Below the pieces are notes generated by a model. The model ran no database searches, had not been told where the DNA came from, and worked only from the letters and a program-made list of their open reading frames with translations. DNA of 64,000 nt from Herbaspirillum sp. SJZ106 (lineage in GTDB: Bacteria; Pseudomonadota; Gammaproteobacteria; Burkholderiales; Burkholderiaceae_D), in NCBI RefSeq assembly GCF_006715495.1, contig NZ_VFNI01000002.1, positions 558,001-622,000 on the forward strand. Direction: 5' to 3'. Shown here piece after piece: positions 40,281 through 48,457 of the stretch. The translations under genes were made by a program, and so were the position numbers. How positions within the stretch are numbered: position 1 is the stretch's first letter; the number at the start of each line of letters is the position of its first letter.

Positions 40281-40354
40281 TGCGGCCAGCGCGCGGCGCC
40301 CGTTGCAAGCGGCGCTGCGCGCCTGTGCATCTGGCGTCGCCAGCATGAGAGCCC

Positions 40355-40393
40355 AGCAAGAAGCCGGCCCTGGCGCCGGCTCTTGCTTTTTTT
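40355..40393 (+). terminator. terminator-like hairpin between surA and pdxA
   Basis: AGCAAGAAGCCGG pairs with CCGGCTCTTGCT (one bulge) followed by seven Ts, 21 bases before the pdxA start. It should reduce or end read-through from lptD-surA into pdxA-rsmA. Confidence 0.82.
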
Positions 40394-40414
40394 GACGAGG
40401 GATTTTCCAACGCC

Positions 40415-41446
40415 ATGAATCGACCCATCATCGCGCTCACCTGCGGCGAACCGGCAGGCATCGGCCCCGAAATTTCGCTGCGCGCGGCCTGGGAGTTGCG
40501 CGCTGAAGTACGTTGCGTACTGTTGGGCGATGCCGCCTTGCTGGCGCAAACCGCGCAAGGCATCGACCCGCAGATGCGGGTCGCCGCACTGTCGATACAG
40601 GCCTGGCGCAACAGCGGCTTGCCGGACTTCCCGGCCGATTGCCTGACCGTCATCGACTGCCCGGTGGCGGAACCGGTGCGTCCTGGCCAGCTTGATGCGC
40701 GCAATGGCCGCGCCGTGCTACAGGCGCTGGATCTCGCAGTCGAAGGGGCGATGAGCGGCGGCTTTGCCGCGATCGTCACCGCGCCGCTGCAAAAGAGCAC
40801 CATCAATGACGCCGGCGTGGCGTTTTCAGGCCATACCGAATACCTGGCCGCAGCCACGCATACGCCGCACGTGGTGATGATGCTGGCCGGCGCAGCCACG
40901 TCACATGCGCCGCATCTGCGCGTGGCGTTGGCCACTACGCACCTGGCCTTGAAGGATGTGCCGGCCGCCATTACCGGCGACAGCCTGGCGCGCACGCTGG
41001 ATATCCTCCAGTCCGACTTGCGCGCCAAGTTCGGCATCGCCGCGCCGCGCATCCTGGTCACCGGCCTGAACCCGCATGCCGGCGAGAATGGCTATCTCGG
41101 CCGCGAGGAAATCGACGTCATCGCGCCGGCGCTGCAGGCGGCGCAGCAGCGCGGCATCGATGCGCGCGGCCCGTATCCGGCCGATACGCTGTTCCAGCCC
41201 AAGTACCTGGAAGGCGCCGATTGCGTGCTGGCGATGTACCACGACCAAGGGCTGCCGGTGCTCAAGTTCGCCAGCTTCGGCCACGGCATCAATATCACGC
41301 TGGGGCTGCCGCTGATTCGCACCTCGGTCGACCACGGCACCGCACTGGACCTGGCCGCGCGCGGGCTGGGCCATGCCGACCACGGCAGCATGACGGTGGC
41401 GATCCGCGCCGCCGCCGAGATGGCGCGCAACCAAGGCAAGCTATGA
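40415..41446 (+). CDS. pdxA: 4-hydroxythreonine-4-phosphate dehydrogenase
   Basis: 343 residues. NAD-dependent enzyme of pyridoxal-phosphate synthesis. Conserved sequences include [12 protein letters not shown] at the N-terminus, the metal-binding FSGHTEYLA and [12 protein letters not shown], and [18 protein letters not shown]. The Zn-ligand histidines are all visible. Its stop overlaps the rsmA start by four bases. The gene product feeds PdxJ, not encoded here. Confidence 0.96.
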   Translation: MNRPIIALTCGEPAGIGPEISLRAAWELRAEVRCVLLGDAALLAQTAQGIDPQMRVAALSIQAWRNSGLPDFPADCLTVIDCPVAEPVRPGQLDARNGRAVLQALDLAVEGAMSGGFAAIVTAPLQKSTINDAGVAFSGHTEYLAAATHTPHVVMMLAGAATSHAPHLRVALATTHLALKDVPAAITGDSLARTLDILQSDLRAKFGIAAPRILVTGLNPHAGENGYLGREEIDVIAPALQAAQQRGIDARGPYPADTLFQPKYLEGADCVLAMYHDQGLPVLKFASFGHGINITLGLPLIRTSVDHGTALDLAARGLGHADHGSMTVAIRAAAEMARNQGKL

Positions 41447-42225
41447 AACACATCCCCCGCAAACGTTTCGGCCAGAACTTCCTGACCGACGACACCGTCC
41501 TGTACGACATCATCCGTTGCATCGAGCCCCAGCCGGACGACGCCATGGTCGAAATCGGCCCCGGCCTGGCGGCGATGACTTCCCTGCTGCTCGACTCCCT
41601 CAAGCACCTGCACGTGGTCGAGCTCGACCGCGACCTGGTCGAGCGCCTGCAAAAACGTTTCGACCCGGCACGCCTGACGGTGCATTCGGCCGACGCATTG
41701 AAGTTCGATTTCGGCAGCATTCCGGTGTCTGACGGGCAAAAGTTGCGGGTGGTCGGCAACCTGCCGTATAACATTTCCAGCCCCTTGCTGTTCCATCTGG
41801 CCAGCATTGCGCCGCAGGTGCGCGACCAGCATTTCATGCTGCAAAAGGAAGTGGTGGAACGCATGGTGGCCGAACCGGGCGGCAAGGCTTACGGGCGCCT
41901 GTCGGTGATGCTGCAATGGCGCTATCACATGGAATTGCTGTTCGTGGTGCCGCCCGCCGCATTCGATCCGCCGCCGAAGGTGGACTCGGCCATTGTCCGC
42001 ATGATTCCGCTGGCGCAGCCCATGCCCTGCGATGAGAACTTGCTGGCGCAGGTGGTCACCAAGGCCTTCTCCCAGCGCCGCAAGGTGATCCGCAACTGCG
42101 TGGCGGGTTTGTTCACCGAAGAGGAATTGCGCCAGGCCGGCGTCGACCCGCAAGCCCGCCCGGAAGCGGTGCCGGTGGCGCAGTTCGTGGCGCTGGCCAA
42201 TCTGCTGGGCAACCGCAAGACCTGA
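41443..42225 (+). CDS. rsmA: 16S rRNA dimethyladenosine transferase
   Basis: 260 residues. KsgA/RsmA family: SAM-binding [15 protein letters not shown], catalytic [14 protein letters not shown] (NLPY motif), and a C-terminal helical domain with [16 protein letters not shown]. It dimethylates two adjacent adenines near the 3' end of 16S rRNA. The N-terminal [10 protein letters not shown] is characteristic. Translationally coupled to pdxA; a longer frame beginning within pdxA is a shadow. Confidence 0.97.
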   Translation: MKHIPRKRFGQNFLTDDTVLYDIIRCIEPQPDDAMVEIGPGLAAMTSLLLDSLKHLHVVELDRDLVERLQKRFDPARLTVHSADALKFDFGSIPVSDGQKLRVVGNLPYNISSPLLFHLASIAPQVRDQHFMLQKEVVERMVAEPGGKAYGRLSVMLQWRYHMELLFVVPPAAFDPPPKVDSAIVRMIPLAQPMPCDENLLAQVVTKAFSQRRKVIRNCVAGLFTEEELRQAGVDPQARPEAVPVAQFVALANLLGNRKT

Positions 42226-42387
42226 AAAACGCCGCCTTTGTGCGTATCCGGTTGCAAATAGTCACATTCGGGGTACGACTCGTAAGAACTGTAACCAAGT
42301 CACAGAATCGATGGATTTCGAGATTTGTTGGCATATAGTTGAATCGTGCCGCGACAACATAGCGGACTCATTTGACAGGAGCCAATC

Positions 42388-42756
42388 ATGGCCAGCAAAA
42401 AAATCGCAACGGTTCTGATCGCAACAACCCTTCTCGCCTCGGCAGCAGTCGTCAGCGCGCCCGCCATGGCGCGTGACCACGGCGGCAATAACGGCGTCGC
42501 CATCGCTGCCGGCATCATCGGCGCGGTCGCCATCGGTTCGCTGATCGCCAATTCGGTTCCAGCCCAGCCGGTCTACCAGGCTCCGCCGCAACAGGTGTAC
42601 TACCAAGCTCCGCCGCAGCCGGTTTATTACCAGGCGCCGCAGCCCGTGTACTACGAGCAGCCGCGCTATTACGCACCGCGCCCGGTGCGCTACGTAGAAC
42701 GCACCGAAGTGCGCTCCTACCGCTATGACGACCGTCCGTACTACTACGGCCGTTAA
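42388..42756 (+). CDS. Tyr/Pro/Gln-rich secreted protein with glycine-zipper-like helix
   Basis: 122 residues; no specific function assigned. A clear signal peptide (ATVLIATTLLASAAVVSA) ends near residue 28. Next is a Gly/Ala-rich hydrophobic helix (GVAIAAGIIGAVAIGSLIA), then a repetitive tract of PxVYYQAPPQ-type units and a Tyr/Arg-rich end (RYDDRPYYYGR). GGAG lies about seven bases before the ATG. It stands alone between rsmA and a bidirectional terminator. Such proteins are often envelope-associated, but that is inference. Confidence 0.8.
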   Translation: MASKKIATVLIATTLLASAAVVSAPAMARDHGGNNGVAIAAGIIGAVAIGSLIANSVPAQPVYQAPPQQVYYQAPPQPVYYQAPQPVYYEQPRYYAPRPVRYVERTEVRSYRYDDRPYYYGR

Positions 42757-42784
42757 GCGATGCGGTAAATCGCAGTCTTGAGGA

Positions 42785-42818
42785 AAAAACGGGCAAGCCA
42801 CGCGGCTTGCCCGTTTTT
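42785..42818. terminator. bidirectional intrinsic terminator
   Basis: Perfect 15-bp stem including flanking A5/T5 (AAAAACGGGCAAGCC and its complement), loop ACGC. It separates the convergent secreted-protein gene and the LysR gene. Confidence 0.92.
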
Positions 42819-42841
42819 CATTGTGCTCCTGGAGCCGGGGT

Positions 42842-43729
42842 TCAGGCGCCAGCGTTTCGCGCCAGCTCGATGAAAGCATGCAGGTAATCGATGCCGACTT
42901 CGGTTTCGCGCGCGCCGAGGAAGATCTGCTTGGCGATGCCGTGCTTGCCCAGCCGCACCGGCGCCACGTCCATCTTGTCGGCGTATTCTTCCACCAGCCA
43001 GCGCGGCAGGGCGGCGACGCCGCGTCCGCTGGCGACCATCTGCAGCATGATGTCGGTGGTTTCGATGGCCTTGTGCCGTTTGGGCGTGACGCCCGCCGGC
43101 GACAGGAATTGATTGTAGATATCCAGGCGGTCGGTCGGAACGGGATACGTGACCAGTACTTCATCCAGCAGTTGCTGCGGTTTCACATAAGCGGCGCCGG
43201 CCAGCTTGTGGTTGCCGGCCACGACCAGCACCTGTTCGTAATCGAAGACCGGTTCGAAGACCAGGCCGGGCTTGTACAGCGGGTCCGGCGTGACCAGCAG
43301 GTCGATCTCATAGCCGAACAGCGCGCCGATGCCGCCGAACTGGAATTTCTGTTTCACGTCCACATCCACATCCGGCCATGCCTCCAGATAAGGCGACACC
43401 ACCTTCAACAGCCATTGGTAACAAGGATGGCATTCCATGCCGATGCGCAATGCGCCGCGTTCGCCCTGGGCGAACTGGCGCAGCCTGCCCTCGGCCAGGT
43501 CCAGTTGCGGCAGCACGCGGTTGGCTACGGCCAGCAGGTATTGGCCGGCTTGCGTGAGCCGCAGGCTGCGTCCCTCGCGCAGCCAGATATCGGTGCCCAG
43601 TTGCTGTTCCAGCTTCTTCATGCTGTGGCTCAGCGCCGATTGCGTGACACACAGGATCTGGGCGGCGGCGGTCAGCGAACCTTGCCGCTCGACTTCCTGG
43701 ACGATGGATAAATGGATGCGTTCCAACAT
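42842..43729 (-). CDS. LysR-family regulator, MetR-like
   Basis: 295 residues. N-terminal winged helix (SLTAAAQILCVTQSALSHSMKKLEQQLGTDIWLRE) and a C-terminal effector domain. The segment LRIGMECHPCYQWLLKVV closely resembles the homocysteine-responsive region of E. coli MetR, and FDYEQVLVVAGNH and TYPVPTDRLDIYNQFL fit as well. MetR activates methionine genes, but no met gene is adjacent here, so the target is uncertain. Its 5' side faces a 180-bp gap without genes, then the siderophore-interacting protein gene on the same strand. Confidence 0.82.
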   Translation of the reverse strand: MLERIHLSIVQEVERQGSLTAAAQILCVTQSALSHSMKKLEQQLGTDIWLREGRSLRLTQAGQYLLAVANRVLPQLDLAEGRLRQFAQGERGALRIGMECHPCYQWLLKVVSPYLEAWPDVDVDVKQKFQFGGIGALFGYEIDLLVTPDPLYKPGLVFEPVFDYEQVLVVAGNHKLAGAAYVKPQQLLDEVLVTYPVPTDRLDIYNQFLSPAGVTPKRHKAIETTDIMLQMVASGRGVAALPRWLVEEYADKMDVAPVRLGKHGIAKQIFLGARETEVGIDYLHAFIELARNAGA

Positions 43730-43909
43730 GATGTATGAGCAACTTTCATGGCATTGTGGATTGATGCCATTCTACTTCATGGATGTCCGGTCCTGTGACC
43801 GCTCCATTCGACTGCGGACTGAAGACCCGCCAGAGGCAGGAGAAGGGATGCCGGCCTTGAGCAACATGGCGGCGGCCAAGACCTTGCGCGGCCGGATTTT
43901 TCCTTCGAT

Positions 43910-44653
43910 CTATTGATCCAGCTTCTCGTGGAAGTCGGAGGCGCCGCGTTTCCAATAGGCGGAAATGCGCATGGCATCCTTGGAGTGCTGTTTTTCGTTG
44001 AGCAGCAAGGCGCGCAGTTGGGCCATCGTCGCCGCTTCACCCGCGCCCCAGACGTAACCCTCGCCGGCCGGCAATTGCCATGCGCGGATGTCGGCCAAGG
44101 CTTCGGCGCCGTTGGTCACCCATTTCACGTCGACTTGCGCCTGGCTGTCGAACTGGCGGATATCGCCCATGTGGGCAATCTCGATGACCGCCCGCACGCG
44201 CGCGCCCGCCGGCAGTTCCTTGAGGCGGCGGCTGATCGCCGGCAAGGCAGACAGGTCGCCCACCAGCAGGTGCCAGTCATAATCGGCGGGGATGATCATG
44301 GAGCCGCGCGGCCCGGCGATCACCGCCGTCATGCCGACCTTGGCCCGGCGCGCCCAGTCGGTGGCGGCGCCTTCGGCATGCAAGGCGAATTCCAGCGTGA
44401 TTTCATTGCGTTGCTCGTCATGATCGATTGGCGTATAGTCGCGCCGCACCGGGACGCCGGCGGCATCCGGAAAGATGAATTTGACGTGGTCGTCAAACGA
44501 CAGCGAAACGAAATCCGACAAGGCCTCGCCCTTGAATGTGATGCTGAGCATGTTGGCGCCGGTCTGGCGGATGCGCGAGACGGTGACGTCGCGGAATTTG
44601 ACGTCATGGCGGACACGTTGCACTGCACGCGACGGTGTATTGATGGTATCCAT
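43910..44653 (-). CDS. siderophore-interacting protein (FAD-dependent ferric-siderophore reductase family)
   Basis: 247 residues. FAD-binding segment RDYTPIDHDE (RxYT motif) and AGPRGSMIIPADYDWHLLVGD, with the SIP C-terminal domain (EGYVWGAGEAATMAQLRALLLNE). ViuB/YqjH-type proteins reduce iron in ferric siderophores in the cytoplasm. It starts 32 bases from the divergent MarR gene, whose operator-like repeats overlap this promoter region, so it is a likely regulatory target. This resembles the yqjH-yqjI pairing by analogy only, since YqjI is not MarR-like. Confidence 0.88.
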   Translation of the reverse strand: MDTINTPSRAVQRVRHDVKFRDVTVSRIRQTGANMLSITFKGEALSDFVSLSFDDHVKFIFPDAAGVPVRRDYTPIDHDEQRNEITLEFALHAEGAATDWARRAKVGMTAVIAGPRGSMIIPADYDWHLLVGDLSALPAISRRLKELPAGARVRAVIEIAHMGDIRQFDSQAQVDVKWVTNGAEALADIRAWQLPAGEGYVWGAGEAATMAQLRALLLNEKQHSKDAMRISAYWKRGASDFHEKLDQ

Positions 44654-44664
44654 GGAAGCCTATT

Positions 44665-44683
44665 TAGTTGATAATATCTACCA
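44665..44683. promoter_or_regulatory. imperfect palindrome, candidate MarR operator 1
   Basis: TAGTTGATA followed by ATATCTACCA: the half-sites match at seven of nine positions. It lies in the 32-bp gap between the divergent siderophore-interacting protein and MarR starts and shares TTGATAA with the second site. Confidence 0.55.
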
Positions 44684-44685
44684 TT

Positions 44686-45150
44686 ATGAAAAATCAAGTT
44701 GATAAAGTCAACCAATCACCTGCTGCCGATAAGGTCTTTGAGGCCATCCATACGGTCATGCACTTGTACCGCGCCAGTCGCTTACAGGTTTTCCGCGAGG
44801 ACGAGCGCGGCATTACGCATATGGAAAGCCGCGTGCTGGATTACTTTGCGCAACACCCCGACGCCACGCTGAGCGACCTGGTGGCGCATTCCGGGCGCGA
44901 CAAGGCCCAGCTGACGCGGCTCATCCGCGGCTTGCGGGACAAGAACTATCTGGAGGCGAGGGAAGACGCGCAAGATCGCCGCTCCGTGCGCTTGCAGCTC
45001 AGCAAGGAAGGCCGGGCGCTGCAGCGCCAATTGAAAAAGACCGGGTCCCGGATCCTGGCGCAGGCAGTGGAGGGCTTATCGGAAAAGCAATGCGATGAGC
45101 TGGTCGCGCTGCTCAAGATCGTGCAGGGAAACCTGGAACGGCAAGACTGA
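44686..45150 (+). CDS. MarR-family transcriptional regulator
   Basis: 154 residues. Winged helix-turn-helix in the centre ([53 protein letters not shown]), flanked by dimerisation helices. The ATG at 44686 is chosen over one at 44668 because the latter falls within the operator-like repeat. It is divergent from the siderophore-interacting protein gene; two palindromes in and after the gap suggest autoregulation and control of that gene. The inducing signal is unknown. Confidence 0.88.
   Translation: MKNQVDKVNQSPAADKVFEAIHTVMHLYRASRLQVFREDERGITHMESRVLDYFAQHPDATLSDLVAHSGRDKAQLTRLIRGLRDKNYLEAREDAQDRRSVRLQLSKEGRALQRQLKKTGSRILAQAVEGLSEKQCDELVALLKIVQGNLERQD
44698..44712. promoter_or_regulatory. 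candidate MarR operator 2
   Basis: GTTGATAAAGTCAAC, a 5+5 perfect inverted repeat around five bases, within the first codons of the MarR gene. It would fit a repression site for autoregulation. Confidence 0.5.
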
Positions 45151-45253
45151 ATTTCTCCCGATCCTGCCGTGCTTGTCCCGAAGGCGCCACGGGGCACGAA
45201 ACATCCAGTGCGTCTACAATACGGGTCTTACCCAGCAACATTTTGAGGCACAC

Positions 45254-45640
45254 ATGCGAATTCTCCATACCATGCTGCGAGTCGGCGACCTGCAACGTTC
45301 CATCGATTTTTACACGCGAGTGCTGGGCATGAAGCTTCTGCGCACGTCGGAAAACACCGAGTACAAATACACGCTGGCGTTCCTAGGCTATGGTTCCAAT
45401 CCCGACCATGCGGAACTGGAGCTGACCTATAACCACGGCGTCGACAAGTACGAAATGGGCACCGCCTACGGCCACATCGCCATTTCAGTGGAAGACGCAT
45501 ACAAGGCCTGCGAGGCCGTCAAGGCCGCCGGCGGCAATGTCACGCGCGAAGCCGGCCCGGTCAAGGGCGGCGCCACGGTGATTGCCTTCGTCACCGATCC
45601 GGACGGCTACAAGGTCGAGTTCATCGAACACAAGAAGTGA
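45254..45640 (+). CDS. gloA: lactoylglutathione lyase (glyoxalase I)
   Basis: 128 residues of the vicinal oxygen chelate fold. Metal ligands are His5 (RILHTMLRV), Glu in HAELELTYN, His in AYGHIAISV and Glu in KVEFIEHK. It converts the methylglyoxal-glutathione adduct to lactoylglutathione. The start ATG at 45254 fits the family; the longer frame upstream is unrelated. TACAAT about 35 bases upstream may be a -10. A terminator follows. Confidence 0.97.
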   Translation: MRILHTMLRVGDLQRSIDFYTRVLGMKLLRTSENTEYKYTLAFLGYGSNPDHAELELTYNHGVDKYEMGTAYGHIAISVEDAYKACEAVKAAGGNVTREAGPVKGGATVIAFVTDPDGYKVEFIEHKK

Positions 45641-45716
45641 TGAAGTGATCGCAGGCGCAAGGGATGGGGAGAGGCGAAAGCGATACCCGGTCCCGATGCG
45701 CAGGCGTCGTATCCAC

Positions 45717-45744
45717 AGAGCCCGCTTGCGGGCTCTTGTTGTTT
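45717..45744. terminator. terminator between gloA and YgjP-like gene
   Basis: Perfect 9-bp stem AGAGCCCGC / GCGGGCTCT with a two-base centre, followed by TTGTTGTTT. It separates two convergent genes. Confidence 0.8.
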
Positions 45745-45781
45745 ACGGTGCCGTTTGGGACTTGTACGCGATCGCCTGCGA

Positions 45782-46768
45782 TCAGAAGATCGGCAGGGTT
45801 TCCGGCGCGCTGTCGCGCAGCGCTTTCTTGGCCAGCTCGAATTCGGGGAAGATCGATTGCACCGTGGCCCAGAAGCGCGGGCTGTGGTTCATCTCGCGCA
45901 GATGTGCCAGCTCATGCGCGATCACATAGTCGATCAGCGGCAGGGCGAAGTGCATCAGGCGCCAGTTCAGGCGGATGCGGCCGTCGGCGGTGCATGAACC
46001 CCATTGCGTGGTGGCAGAGGACAGCGCGTAGGAGCGGTAGGTGACGCCGAGCTTTTCGGCGTAGACGATCAGGCGCTTGCCGAACAGTTCTTCGGCGCGC
46101 GCTTGCAGCCAGCCTTGCACGCGGTCCTTCAATTGCTGCTCGCCGGCGTCGGCGGGCAGGCTGACGTTCAGTTCGCGCGCATCCTCGTCGAGATAGACCG
46201 CGGCGCGTTGGCCGGCGCGGATGCGCAGCGTGATGTCCGCGCCCAGGTAGGGCAGCGTGGCGCCGTCGCGCCACTGCATCTGCGGCTGCAGGCGGCGTGC
46301 CGAGCGCTCGCGGCGCTCATTGAGCTTGGCCAGGATCCAGCGCTGCTTTTCGCGGATGGCGTTTTCGATCTCGGCCAGCGTCACCCATTTGGGCGAGGTC
46401 ACGCGCAGTCCTTCGTCGCTCACCAGGAAACCGATGGTGCTGCGCTTGGAGCGCAGCAGGACGTAATCCAATGTGTGTTCGCCCAGCTGGATGCGGCGTT
46501 TGCCGTCGGCCGGGCGACCGCTCGGCGGCGGCACCAGCGTGGCGGGCGGCGCGACGACCGGGGGCGGCAGCGGCGCGGCATGCACCACCGGCGTGGGCGT
46601 GACGATCAGCGGCGGCTGCAGCGTCGGCGACGGCAAGGCCGGGCCGGGATCCTGGATAGGGGTAATCTGTTGCGCGGGCGACTGTCCCTGCTCCGGCTCC
46701 GGAGCGAACAAATCCAGTTGCAGCGAAAGCTGGTTGGGATTGGGCTTGGGTTTGCGAAGCAGTTTCAA
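45782..46768 (-). CDS. YgjP-like (DUF45/M48-type) metal-dependent protease
   Basis: 328 residues from a TTG at 46768; the frame remains open to an ATG at 46843, but the extra residues overlap an inverted-repeat unit. The C-terminal domain carries YVIAHELAHLREMNHSPRFW, a zinc site HExxH-like with a later His, and TTQWGSCTADGRIRLNWRL, both hallmarks of the YgjP/WLM-like family. The N-terminal ~90 residues are Pro/Gln/Val-rich and probably disordered. No signal peptide. Substrates are unknown; it follows plsC on the minus strand. Confidence 0.82.
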   Translation of the reverse strand: MKLLRKPKPNPNQLSLQLDLFAPEPEQGQSPAQQITPIQDPGPALPSPTLQPPLIVTPTPVVHAAPLPPPVVAPPATLVPPPSGRPADGKRRIQLGEHTLDYVLLRSKRSTIGFLVSDEGLRVTSPKWVTLAEIENAIREKQRWILAKLNERRERSARRLQPQMQWRDGATLPYLGADITLRIRAGQRAAVYLDEDARELNVSLPADAGEQQLKDRVQGWLQARAEELFGKRLIVYAEKLGVTYRSYALSSATTQWGSCTADGRIRLNWRLMHFALPLIDYVIAHELAHLREMNHSPRFWATVQSIFPEFELAKKALRDSAPETLPIF

Positions 46769-46808
46769 GGGAGTCGCGGCGTCCTGATATGTCGGTTGGC
46801 TATCTGCA

Positions 46809-46972
46809 AGAACCTGTTGACGATCTCGTCCGGGGTTGCCCAAATACTCTTTCAGGCGGTCTGCGGCGTGGCAAAGCCTCGCCGGGCCAACCGGCCCGGC
46901 TACGTTTTACGCCTTGCATTCCATCCTGAAATGACATTTGCTCAACTCCCGGCTAGATCATCAACAGGTTCT
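46809..46972. repeat. 164-bp inverted-repeat unit with internal hairpin
   Basis: Ends AGAACCTGTTGACGATCT (46809-46826) and AGATCATCAACAGGTTCT (46955-46972) are inverted copies matching at 17 of 18 positions. Inside is a perfect 8-bp stem GCCGGGCC / GGCCCGGC (46881-46900). I find no target duplication. It fills the gap between the YgjP-like gene and plsC, and the plsC stop codon lies at its right edge. It could be a MITE, a REP-like unit or a large RNA structure. Confidence 0.6.
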
Positions 46973-47768
46973 AAGACCTGGCCGGATCGACAGGATCGAC
47001 GGCGGCCTGCCGGGGCGCGTTGTTGTTGTATGCGTCCGGCGAAATCACGCGCATCTCGGATTCTATCCAATTTTCAACGCGCGCGTTGAGCTCGTTGGGC
47101 GACAGCCCGGCGGGCGAGATCGGCTTGCCGATCGATACCGTGATGGTGCCCGGTTGCTTGACGAACGAGCCCTTGGGCCAGCGTTCGCCGGAGTTGACGG
47201 CGATGGGCACCACCAGCGTATTGGTTTCCACCGCCAGGCGCGAGCCGCCCGCCTTGTATTTGCCTTGCGAGCCGACCCTGGTGCGCGTGCCTTCCGGAAA
47301 CATCACGATCCATTGGCCGTCGGCCAGCCTGCGGCGGCCGTGTTCCAGCACCTGCGAGAAGGCGTCGCGGCCCTTGCTGCGGTCGATCGGGATCATGCGC
47401 AACAGGCCGATGCCCCAGCCGAAGAAGGGGATGTAGGTGAGTTCCTTCTTGAACACGAACACCAGCGGGCGCGGCATGTTGATGACGTAGAAGATGGTCT
47501 CCCAGGCCGACTGGTGCTTGGACAGCAGGATCACCGGCGCATCGGGCAGGTTTTCCTTGCCGCGGATCTCATAGCGGATGCCGCAGATGACTTTGGCGCT
47601 CCAGATGACGAACACATTCCAGCGCGAGGTCCACCAGTAGCGTTGCGCATAAGGGAAGGGCGCGGACAAGAGGCAGGCGAAGGACCAGATGATGGTGGCC
47701 ACCGCCATCAGGACCAGGAACACTACCGACCGCAGAATCAAGGTAAGGCGCAAAATACATTCTCCCAT
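46971..47768 (-). CDS. plsC: 1-acyl-sn-glycerol-3-phosphate acyltransferase
   Basis: 265 residues. An N-terminal membrane segment (LTLILRSVVFLVLMAVATIIW) precedes the acyltransferase domain. The catalytic motif is HQSAWE, that is HX4E rather than the usual HX4D, and FPEGTRTRVG is the substrate-binding block. It acylates lysophosphatidate to phosphatidate at the inner membrane. The ATG at 47768 gives the family-like N-terminus. The TAG stop sits at the edge of the inverted-repeat unit. Confidence 0.93.
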   Translation of the reverse strand: MGECILRLTLILRSVVFLVLMAVATIIWSFACLLSAPFPYAQRYWWTSRWNVFVIWSAKVICGIRYEIRGKENLPDAPVILLSKHQSAWETIFYVINMPRPLVFVFKKELTYIPFFGWGIGLLRMIPIDRSKGRDAFSQVLEHGRRRLADGQWIVMFPEGTRTRVGSQGKYKAGGSRLAVETNTLVVPIAVNSGERWPKGSFVKQPGTITVSIGKPISPAGLSPNELNARVENWIESEMRVISPDAYNNNAPRQAAVDPVDPARS

Positions 47769-47808
47769 GCCGCAGCATGCGTTGTTTGTTGTGATGAAAC
47801 GGACGGTG

Positions 47809-48366
47809 CTATACCGACACGTCGACCGGCGACTTGAGGATGAAATCGACCACCGAAGACAGGTTGGGGTAGACCAGCGTACCCGGCGGCAGGCCGCCCT
47901 TGGCATGGGTCTTTTCGCCCTTGCCGGTCAGTACCAGGTAGGGCGCGCAGCCGGCCACGAAGCCGGCCTGCAGGTCGCGCAGCGAATCGCCCACGGTGGC
48001 CACGCCGCCGCGCAGGCTGATGCCGAAGCGCTTGGCGATCTCAAGGAACATGCCGGGCTTGGGTTTGCGGCAGTCGCAGTTGTCGTCGGCCGAGTGCGGG
48101 CAGAAGAACACGGCGTCGATATCGGCGCCGACCTGCTGGGCCGCGGTGTGCATTTTGTGGTGGATGGCGTTGAGGGTCTTGATGTCGAACAGCCCGCGCG
48201 CCACGCCGGACTGGTTGGTGGCGACCACCACCCGGTAGCCGGCCTGGTTCAGGCGCGCGATGGCTTCCAGCGATCCCTTGATCGGGATCCACTCGTCGGG
48301 CGATTTGATGAACGCGTCGGAGTCGTGGTTGATGACGCCGTCGCGATCGAGGATGATCAGTTTCAT
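47809..48366 (-). CDS. gmhB: D,D-heptose 1,7-bisphosphate phosphatase
   Basis: 185 residues, HAD superfamily. Catalytic aspartates are in LIILDRDGVINHDSD (Asp7, Asp9), with CRKPKPGM and VGDSLRDLQAG as later motifs, and a Cys/His zinc loop (FFCPHSADDNCDCRKP). It removes the C7 phosphate in ADP-heptose synthesis for LPS inner core. It lies between glyS and plsC on the minus strand, with 91 bases from glyS. Confidence 0.95.
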   Translation of the reverse strand: MKLIILDRDGVINHDSDAFIKSPDEWIPIKGSLEAIARLNQAGYRVVVATNQSGVARGLFDIKTLNAIHHKMHTAAQQVGADIDAVFFCPHSADDNCDCRKPKPGMFLEIAKRFGISLRGGVATVGDSLRDLQAGFVAGCAPYLVLTGKGEKTHAKGGLPPGTLVYPNLSSVVDFILKSPVDVSV

Positions 48367-48457
48367 GCGGTAGGCTTCCCTTCATGCAATCCGCCGCGCC
48401 GGCCTGGGGCCATGCGCGGCGGATCTTCCCGGTATCGGTCTTGCTGATGGATTAGGA

